DNA of 42,514 nt from Planctomycetales bacterium (GTDB taxonomy: Bacteria > Planctomycetota > Planctomycetia > Isosphaerales > Isosphaeraceae): NCBI GenBank assembly GCA_027449865.1, contig DAIDKV010000078.1, positions 1 to 42,514 on the forward strand, written 5' to 3'. How positions within the stretch are numbered: the first letter of the stretch is position 1; every line of letters begins with the position of its first letter. This document shows, piece by piece, positions 1 through 5,203 of this stretch. The notes under the pieces are model-generated. The model worked only from the letters and a program-made list of their open reading frames with translations. It was not told where the DNA came from and did not search any database. The position numbers and the translations under genes are program-made.

Positions 1-2
1 AC

Positions 3-740
3 GGCGATCCAACCAGTCAGACCGACGCTTACGGCCACACGACCTACTTCAATTACTACTTCAACCCGTCGAATTCGGCCGACCCTCAGAACGGGAATTT
101 ACTCTCCACCACCGACGCGCTGGGGAGCACGACGTCGTTCAGCTACGACAACGCGGGCGACGTGCTGACGACGAGCACGACGGTGGGAACGGCGACGAAC
201 ACGACCACCAACACCTATGATTCGTACGGCGACCTGCTGACGACGACCGATCCTCACGGCACCGTGACGACGAACACCTACGACAACAACGGCAATTTGC
301 TGACCAGTAGCTGGATCTGGACCGATCCCAACTCGGGCGCCCAGGACACCCTGGAGACGGTCAACACCTACGACGCCAACGGCAACCTGACCCAGACGCA
401 ACAACTCGAGAATGGGAGCGTCCTGACGACGACGTCGACGACCTACGACGCCGACGGCCACGTGGTCACGTCGACCGACGCGCTGGGTGGCGTGACGACG
501 ACGGTGTACAACGCCAATGGGAATGTGATTCAAACCACGACGCCCGACGGTCTGGTGACGGATACGGTGTACGACGCGCAGGGCCGGGCGATCTACACCG
601 ATGGGGGGGAAACGGGGACGCAGCTAGTTCTTGACGGACGGGAAACGGGGATAAGGGGACAGGAGCTGAATCGACATCTGTCATTGGCCCCGCCGATTGG
701 GACGGTCGCCGGATTCCCCGGCCTCGTCGCCCCCGAATGA
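3..740 (+). CDS. RHS/YD-repeat protein, 3' part (5' end outside window)
   Basis: The frame is open from the first base, so this is the end of a longer gene. The peptide is built of YD-type repeats (YDNAGDVLTT, YDSYGDLLTTTDPHG, YDNNGNLLTS, YDANGNLTQT, YDADGHVVTSTD, YNANGNVIQTT, YDAQGRAIYTD), the signature of RHS/teneurin-like secreted shell proteins that carry polymorphic toxins or wall-associated tips. After about base 604 the repeats stop. The last 45 codons (roughly GGETGTQLVLDGRETGIRGQ onward) have no YD character and lie in G-rich sequence. No RHS core motif, C-terminal toxin or immunity gene follows. It is probably a broken or degenerate RHS gene; a short natural C-terminus is less likely. 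The family call is firm, the intactness is not. Confidence 0.8.
   Translation, partial: GDPTSQTDAYGHTTYFNYYFNPSNSADPQNGNLLSTTDALGSTTSFSYDNAGDVLTTSTTVGTATNTTTNTYDSYGDLLTTTDPHGTVTTNTYDNNGNLLTSSWIWTDPNSGAQDTLETVNTYDANGNLTQTQQLENGSVLTTTSTTYDADGHVVTSTDALGGVTTTVYNANGNVIQTTTPDGLVTDTVYDAQGRAIYTDGGETGTQLVLDGRETGIRGQELNRHLSLAPPIGTVAGFPGLVAPE
603..690. repeat. REP-like G-rich sequence interrupting the RHS repeats
   Basis: Two copies of the core GAAACGGGGA occur at about 606-615 and 642-651, the second followed by TAAGGGGACAGGAGCTGAAT. The text resembles short interspersed palindromic (REP/RAYT-type) elements of GC-rich bacteria. That resemblance is from memory of the style of such elements and was not tested by search. 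It starts exactly where the YD-repeat reading frame loses its pattern. Confidence 0.4.
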
Positions 741-1179
741 CCCGGGCCGAAGTCGTCCCGCCCGCCGCACGCAGGCCCAATCTACCATCGCTCCGACGCG
801 GGCGCCGCCCCGTTCCGGCCGTCCCCGCGGCCACTCGGCCCGATCCGGCCACCCGACGTCCGCACCCCGCCGGACCGGTCCGATCCGCTCAACCGGACCC
901 GCCCGAGGCCCATTTCACGGGATCGGGTACTACGACCCGCGGATCCGGCCCGCCCGCCCATGTTTAATATGTCTTCTCCTGCGAGGATTCAATCACGGAA
1001 TGGATGATCTAAATCGCCGATCCGCAACAGAGAACTCCGCGCCCAACCGTCCCGAGGCCCGACGATGAGCCTAACAGATCCGAGGTGCCCGGCCGGAAAG
1101 GGGATATATTAAAATTGCGAGCGAGCACTCAGTCCTAGTTGTATCCCCTTTCTACCTCCACGTCACCACAGTGAGAGCC
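741..1179. other. Non-coding leader between RHS remnant and toxin-antitoxin module
   Basis: No convincing gene is visible. The open frames here are Pro/Arg-rich artefacts of high GC and lack ribosome binding sites. The left part (741-960) is extremely GC-rich. The right part (about 1100-1140) is AT-richer and forms the loop of an 11-base inverted repeat described separately. Confidence 0.6.
1096..1152. repeat. 11-bp perfect inverted repeat with 35-base AT-rich loop
   Basis: GAAAGGGGATA at 1096-1106 is perfectly complementary to TATCCCCTTTC at 1142-1152, with a T-G wobble and an A-T pair continuing inward. The loop includes TATTAAAATTGCG. It lies about 45 bases upstream of the antitoxin -35 box. 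It could be a terminator of upstream transcription, a remnant end of a small mobile element, or a regulatory structure. The sequence alone does not decide. Confidence 0.5.
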
Positions 1180-1224
1180 GTGGGACGGTCCCACTTGACT
1201 ATCCGCCCCACTTTGCGTTAGACT
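1180..1224 (+). promoter_or_regulatory. Promoter with abutting palindromic operator for toxin-antitoxin operon
   Basis: The 15-base palindrome GTGGGACGGTCCCAC (1180-1194; 7-base arms, one central base) ends directly against TTGACT (1195-1200, -35, 5 of 6 matches). An 18-base spacer follows, then TAGACT (1219-1224, -10, 4 of 6). The first gene starts about 25 bases after the likely transcription start. A palindrome touching the -35 box upstream of a toxin-antitoxin pair is the expected place for antitoxin autorepression; the operator role is inferred. Confidence 0.6.
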
Positions 1225-1255
1225 TTCAAGAATGTTGGGGCAAAAAGGAGGTTTC

Positions 1256-1534
1256 ATGCACTCCGAGACCCGGACAACCGACGCGAAAGCCCGGTTGGTA
1301 CTCCCCAGATCGTTCGCGAACGCGACGGTCATCGTCGAGCAGGTGAGCGAAACCGAACTCCGGGTCCGCCGCGCCAGGGTAGTGGCTGAGGACGAACTGG
1401 CGTTCACTGAGGAAACCACCGCTCCGTTGTCCGACCGCGACCGCGATCGGTTCCTGGATCTGCTCGACAACCCGCCGGCGCCGACCCGAGCCCTCAAGAA
1501 GGCGGCCGCCCGCCACAAGGCCCGCCGTGGCTGA
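1256..1534 (+). CDS. Antitoxin: AbrB-like N-terminus, TacA/DUF1778-like C-terminus
   Basis: This 92-residue protein is probably the antitoxin of the downstream GNAT toxin. The ATG at 1256 has a perfect AAGGAGG at 1245-1251; an in-frame ATG at 1232 lies upstream of that site and is rejected. Residues 8-40 (DAKARLVLPRSFANATVIVE...) read like an AbrB/MazE-type swapped-hairpin DNA-binding strand (compare DAKGRxxLPK). Residues 57-80 (PLSDRDRDRFLDLLDNPPAP) match the toxin-neutralising tail of TacA-type DUF1778 antitoxins, whose N-terminus is normally a ribbon-helix-helix. No such motif is seen here. The basic end (KKAAARHKARRG) overlaps the toxin start by 8 bases, so the two are translationally coupled. 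The antitoxin role is well supported by position and tail; the AbrB assignment is a pattern reading. Confidence 0.75.
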   Translation: MHSETRTTDAKARLVLPRSFANATVIVEQVSETELRVRRARVVAEDELAFTEETTAPLSDRDRDRFLDLLDNPPAPTRALKKAAARHKARRG

Positions 1535-2030
1535 GTGGACCATTGAGCCGTTCGGCAAGCACCACGACCGGACCGCCTTCTCCTGCGGCCGGACGCCGCT
1601 CGACGACTTTATCCGTGTCCGCGTCAGCCAGTACGAGAAGCGGCGGCTGGGCAAGACGTTCGTGGCCGTTCCGCCGGGCGAGACGCGGGTGATCGGCTAC
1701 TATACACTGGCCTCCGGTGCCCTCGTGTTTGAGCATCTCCCGCCCGACGCCTCTCGCAAGCTGCCGAAACACCCGGTGCCGGTCGTGCTGCTGGCTCGAC
1801 TGGCGGTCGATCAATCGGTCCAGGGGCAAGGGCTGGGCGAAGGGTTGCTGTTCGACGCCCTTCACCGCACTCTGACCCTTTCCTCCGACCTTGGGGTCCA
1901 CGCGGTCGAGGTGGACGCGCTTGATGACGCCGCGGCAGCGTTCTACCGCAAGTACGGGTTCACCGCGCTGCTGGACAATCCGTTACACCTGTACCTGCCC
2001 ATCGCAACCGTAGCGCAGGTGCTGGGATAA
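1527..2030 (+). CDS. GNAT-family toxin (TacT-like tRNA acetyltransferase)
   Basis: This 167-residue protein starts at GTG 1527 inside the antitoxin stop (GTGGCTGA overlap). It has the layout of TacT/AtaT-type toxins: PFGKHHDRTAFSCGRTPLDDFI at the N-terminus, LARLAVD followed by the acetyl-CoA loop QGQGLG (residues 99-104), AAAFYRKYGF with the conserved Tyr (residues 136-145), and the C-terminal LYLPIATV strand. In the family these enzymes acetylate the amino group of charged aminoacyl-tRNA and block translation until bound by the antitoxin. Length matches the family (about 160-175). All expected motifs are intact, so it is probably active. It is expected to be repressed together with the antitoxin by conditional cooperativity, which is family knowledge rather than visible here. 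Confidence 0.88.
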   Translation: MAEWTIEPFGKHHDRTAFSCGRTPLDDFIRVRVSQYEKRRLGKTFVAVPPGETRVIGYYTLASGALVFEHLPPDASRKLPKHPVPVVLLARLAVDQSVQGQGLGEGLLFDALHRTLTLSSDLGVHAVEVDALDDAAAAFYRKYGFTALLDNPLHLYLPIATVAQVLG

Positions 2031-2067
2031 AGTCGTTGCCACCGGCCTCGTCGCGGGAGCGGGGATA

Positions 2068-2106
2068 AAGGAGCCCGGAGCCTTCGTGGAAGGTTCCAGG
2101 CCCCTT
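2068..2106. terminator. Bidirectional hairpin terminator between convergent genes
   Basis: The inner stem GGAGCCTTC (2077-2085) pairs with GAAGGTTCC (2089-2097) around a 3-base loop with one G-T wobble. Outer pairing AAGG-GCC with GGC-CCTT extends it to 2068-2106 with two mismatches. It lies 38 bases past the toxin stop and before the minus-strand gene end. No long T run follows. Confidence 0.55.
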
Positions 2107-2224
2107 CTTCGTTTCCTCAGAAACAGGTTGACTTCGGCGAGCGATGACCCGAGAGAGGGGACCAATCTCGGTCGGCCGACTGCTGGAGGTCTTTCTCGGG
2201 CGGGCGTGGTTCGATGAGGCTCGC

Positions 2225-3229
2225 TCAGGCGCCGGGACGTCGCGTCTCGGACGGACGGGCGCCTGGTAGGGGGTTCGAGACCTTTCGGGTCTGCGGCTTG
2301 TTTTCGTCGTCCACGGCCAGCGGAACCGGCAGCAGGCCCGTGCTCAGTCCGGGATAGCCCGGGCAATAGGTCGGTGGAACCACCGTCATGAGTTGCGGAG
2401 CTGACCAGATCCCGTGTCGCTCGTTCCCAGGGAAATAAACCAGTGAGTCAAAGTCGATCGGATGCTCCTGGTTGAGCTTCGCCGCGAACCGGAGTCCGTA
2501 CATGCAGAGGGGATATTCCGGAGCGCGCTCCATGTCTCCCAGCGCGATCGGCTTGCAGAGGACAATCCCGGCCGAGCGATACGCCTTGAGGGTCAGCTCG
2601 ATGCAGTACAGGTGCGAGTCGTCCAGGCCCAGTTCGTAGTCGAACGGAACCTTTTCCTGGAAAACCCGCTGGCAGTAGGCCACAACCTGCGGGATCGCAC
2701 CTCGATAGGAGGGCTTCAGCCGCTTGACGCCGAAGTTGCCGACGCAGTCCTGCATCCAAACGCAAAACGGCTGGCGAGCGACGGCGGGCCGGGTCACGTC
2801 GTAAACGACCGTTTGACCCTTCTCGATCGAGACAATCCCGGTATGTGAGAATGGACTGTTGCTGCAATTCGCCAGGAAACGGCTCATAGGGAAATAGCCG
2901 TGGAGCAGCCGGGCGTCGCCCATTCGGAAGACGATATCACCGTCGCGAAGGTACTGCCGGCCCCATTGGTCCCAGCGGACCATTTCCGGAGTCAAGAAAA
3001 CCGGCGGGAGCTTTCCCTCCTCGCGGGCCTCCGTGGCCTCGGGGCCCCAGTAGTGACCGACGAAACCGGGCGGAGCAAACCGCTCGGTCATCTCGCGCTC
3101 CTCCGGCGGGAACAGAACCAGCGAGAGGAACCAGGCGAGGATACCAGTCATGAGGATAACCTCGGATATTGTGCGCAGGCCGATCGGGCATCCATCATCC
3201 CGATCCCGCGGGACATCGTCATCAGACAT
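2225..3229 (-). CDS. YiiX/YebB-like permuted papain-fold (NlpC/P60 clan) membrane protein
   Basis: The 334-residue product has one N-terminal membrane helix (about residues 21-40, ISEVILMTGILAWFLSLVLF) followed by a soluble domain. GDIVFRMGD (residues 97-105), SHTGIV with His129, and YCIEL with Cys209 form the circularly permuted His-before-Cys order of the YiiX/DUF830 group of papain-like amidases. VPFDYELGLDD before the Cys is also typical. Such proteins cleave peptide or amide bonds, often near the cell envelope; the substrate here is unknown. The first 20 residues are poorly supported and a start at Met27 is possible, because no strong ribosome binding site precedes either. A weak promoter (TTGCGT, 18 bases, TAAACT on the minus strand) can be read at 3355-3384. 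The C-terminal 35 residues look disordered. Confidence 0.7.
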   Translation of the reverse strand: MSDDDVPRDRDDGCPIGLRTISEVILMTGILAWFLSLVLFPPEEREMTERFAPPGFVGHYWGPEATEAREEGKLPPVFLTPEMVRWDQWGRQYLRDGDIVFRMGDARLLHGYFPMSRFLANCSNSPFSHTGIVSIEKGQTVVYDVTRPAVARQPFCVWMQDCVGNFGVKRLKPSYRGAIPQVVAYCQRVFQEKVPFDYELGLDDSHLYCIELTLKAYRSAGIVLCKPIALGDMERAPEYPLCMYGLRFAAKLNQEHPIDFDSLVYFPGNERHGIWSAPQLMTVVPPTYCPGYPGLSTGLLPVPLAVDDENKPQTRKVSNPLPGARPSETRRPGA

Positions 3230-3468
3230 CCAGCAGTAAGGGATCGGCCGGTCGACCGCGGGGCATCAGGGCCCGGCCCATCCGTTTCGGCCGGGGATCG
3301 TCAAGGGTCCGATAACCCATCGAACCAGCGGCAGGGTCACAACGAGGACCATCTAGTTTACCCTCGAACCCTCAATAGACGCAACCATCCGCAGGATCGG
3401 TGCCGGTCTCTCGAAAATCCGAAGCTCAGATGATCCGTAATTCTACGTCGATTTGGTGGACCCGGTTC
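3230..3468. other. Intergenic region upstream of the YiiX-like gene
   Basis: No gene is visible. The only signal is a weak minus-strand promoter reading at 3355-3384 (TTGCGT, 18-base spacer, TAAACT) that would drive the YiiX-like gene about 120 bases downstream. Confidence 0.45.
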
Positions 3469-3471
3469 GAG

Positions 3472-3491
3472 AAAAAAGGCGGGCCTTTCGG
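3472..3491 (-). terminator. Intrinsic terminator with T run for the BON gene
   Basis: On the minus strand GAAAGG, loop CCCG and CCTTTT form a short stem that runs into a T6 tract (about 3472-3489). It lies about 85 bases beyond the BON gene stop and backs up the stronger hairpin at 3516-3542. Confidence 0.5.
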
Positions 3492-3515
3492 AAAGCAGGA
3501 CAACTCGGCGAGGGA

Positions 3516-3542
3516 GGGCGTCTCGGTGATCGCGAGACGCCC
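3516..3542 (-). terminator. Strong hairpin downstream of BON gene
   Basis: GGGCGTCTCG (3516-3525) pairs perfectly with CGAGACGCCC (3533-3542) around GTGATCG. It starts 34 bases after the minus-strand stop at 3576. No T run follows directly, but the T-tract hairpin at 3472-3491 lies just beyond. Confidence 0.6.
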
Positions 3543-3575
3543 GGCGAGGCGGGATGTTTGAGAAAAGGGCGTGAC

Positions 3576-4031
3576 CTAGCGGGCCGGTCGTCGCGTGGTG
3601 GGAGTCACCGTGGTTTCCGTGGTTGTCACGGTCATCTCATCGACGACCCGGGTGACGCCGACGGTATCGGCCGTGAGCGTGACGGCTTTGGTTCTGGCCT
3701 CGACATCGGGGACGGCCCCGCTCAGCGTCGCCACGCCGTTCTCGACCTTCACGCGCAGGTCGCTTGAGGTCAGCGCCTTGTCCCAGTGCAGCCGGCCGTA
3801 GACCCGTGCCGCGACGTTCATGCTGTGGACGCTTTCGCGGGTCTTGTGGAAGCTTTCGCGGACGGCGCCCTCCGCGCGGTCAATCCCGCGTCGGAGTTTG
3901 CGGCCGACCTGGTCGAGCTTTTCGCCGGCTCGTTCGCCGACACCTTCCTGCTGAGCCTGGCCGACGCTGCCCCACCAGGCCGCGCCCACGGTCAGCGCGA
4001 CGACGGCCACGATCCGGTATGCGTTCTTCAT
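3576..4031 (-). CDS. Secreted BON-domain protein
   Basis: The start is the Met at 4031, with GGAGG 8 bases upstream; an extension to 4103 is open but lacks a binding site and would bury the signal peptide. The 151-residue product begins with a signal sequence (MKNAYRIV, hydrophobic stretch, cleavage near GQAQ). A Lys/Arg/Glu-rich helical segment follows (about residues 28-70), then one BON domain (about residues 72-135: RLHWDKALTSSDLRVKVENG, VATLSGAVPD, GVTRVVDEMTV). BON domains bind phospholipid or help proteins associate with the envelope, as in OsmY. A Thr/Arg-rich tail ends it. It probably sits in the periplasm or on a membrane surface; the exact role is unknown. Confidence 0.78.
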   Translation of the reverse strand: MKNAYRIVAVVALTVGAAWWGSVGQAQQEGVGERAGEKLDQVGRKLRRGIDRAEGAVRESFHKTRESVHSMNVAARVYGRLHWDKALTSSDLRVKVENGVATLSGAVPDVEARTKAVTLTADTVGVTRVVDEMTVTTTETTVTPTTRRPAR

Positions 4032-4383
4032 CGGTATTGCCTCCGTTGCTTGGTCTTCGATCGCCCACCTCCGACGGACGGAGCCGAACTCCTTACATAA
4101 CAAAATCCGGGCCAGGGAGCCTACCCCCGGCCAGAGGCTCCGATCCCATCCACGGTGGAGAGGATCATCCTGGGATGGTTTCGAGAGTGCGGGTCGTGCG
4201 GCCTTTTCGTGAATTCGCGCGACGCCCGAATCCGATGAGGATTCCTACGGAACGAATCCTAACCAGGGGATCGAGGTGATTGCCGGGAGGTCCGTGCGAG
4301 CCCGGATCGACCTCGTCCAGCGAAAGCCGCGCCCCGGGCTTCCCGGGCGAGCAACCCCCGGGTGGACAGGAGGAGAGGATCAC
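4032..4383. other. Divergent intergenic region with three alternating hairpin arms
   Basis: The region separates the BON gene (minus) from the small secreted gene (plus). GAATCC (4228-4233), AGGATTC (4238-4244) and GAATCCT (4254-4260) allow two mutually exclusive stems sharing the middle arm. No clear promoter hexamers were found in either direction, and no open frame here has a binding site. Confidence 0.45.
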
Positions 4384-4989
4384 ATGGTCAGGTGGCACCA
4401 TTTTCTTCGGGTCTCTTCCACGGCGATGATCCTCGCGGCGCTCACGGCGGCCTCGTCGAAGGCGCAGGCTCCTGCCGGATCTCGGACGTTTTCCGAGCGA
4501 TCGGCCCACGCCGCGGCCTTGATTCGTCGGGGTACTGTGGAGCATTCAGGTGATCCGGTCGCTCTCCGAAAGAAACGAGTGGCCGCGGCCCGCAAGGCGC
4601 TGGCGGACCTCGATCGTCGGATCGCCGTGGAAGCGCCGACCGCCGTGGCTGCATCGCCATCGTCCGGGCGCACCTCGGCCCATCTGGTCGCTAGCAGCCA
4701 TCCCCTCGCTCCGCGGCCAAATCTCCACGCCCCCGTTTCTCGGACTCCGGTCCAGTCCGACCATGCGGTCTCGAGTCCGCGTCGCGAAACGGCCGTCGTT
4801 CGCGCGGGTGTCACGATGACACGGCCTTCGATCCCCATGCCTTACACGAGGTCACAGGGCGCTGGAGTCTCCCGCGCCGTGATGCCACCTCCCTCGACCC
4901 GATCAACGCCCACCAGCTACCGGACGCCGCCCCTTCCCTCGCGGTCCCTGCCGACTCCTGTTGCCGCTGGCTCATACTCTCAGCCCTGA
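4384..4989 (+). CDS. Low-complexity secreted protein of unknown function
   Basis: ATG 4384 is preceded by GGAGGAGAGG (4369-4378), which decides the start over an upstream in-frame ATG at 4276. The 201-residue product has a signal peptide (MVRWHHFLRVSS, AMILAALTAAS, cleavage near SKAQA). A short helical Arg/Ala-rich stretch follows (about residues 35-80). From about residue 85 it is rich in Pro, Ser, Thr and Arg without recognisable motifs. I do not recognise the family. It looks like a secreted or envelope-associated disordered protein. The binding site and signal peptide argue that it is a real gene. Confidence 0.6.
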   Translation: MVRWHHFLRVSSTAMILAALTAASSKAQAPAGSRTFSERSAHAAALIRRGTVEHSGDPVALRKKRVAAARKALADLDRRIAVEAPTAVAASPSSGRTSAHLVASSHPLAPRPNLHAPVSRTPVQSDHAVSSPRRETAVVRAGVTMTRPSIPMPYTRSQGAGVSRAVMPPPSTRSTPTSYRTPPLPSRSLPTPVAAGSYSQP

Positions 4990-5006
4990 GTCCCGATCGT
5001 GATCGT

Positions 5007-5023
5007 GTCCGGAGAAACCGGAC
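5007..5023 (+). terminator. Possible weak terminator hairpin
   Basis: GTCCGG (5007-5012) and CCGGAC (5018-5023) flank AGAAA, 17 bases past the stop of the small secreted gene. No T run follows, so the terminator role is tentative. Confidence 0.35.
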
Positions 5024-5038
5024 GGACCCGATCAACAT

Positions 5039-5067
5039 AACGAGTTTGCACAATATGGAAACTCGTT
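5039..5067. repeat. 9-bp perfect inverted repeat upstream of TPR-thioredoxin gene
   Basis: AACGAGTTT (5039-5047) and AAACTCGTT (5059-5067) flank 11 bases (GCACAATATGG). It is AT-rich in a GC-rich setting and lies 137 bases before the next start. Its shape suits an operator or a transcript hairpin; no regulator gene is adjacent. Confidence 0.45.
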
Positions 5068-5203
5068 CAAATGAACAGAGAAGACCCTCGGGCCTCGCGC
5101 TGGGTAGTCGGCCGCTGGCCGGTCCTGGATGCGAGCGTCGTGGGAGCAGGATCGCGGCCCTGGGGCTCGGAACCTCGGGTGTCGCCATCCGGGAGGCTCG
5201 CCG

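Noticed and set aside
697-1068. Pro/Arg-rich plus-strand frames after the RHS remnant
   Set aside because: Composition artefacts without binding site or motif.
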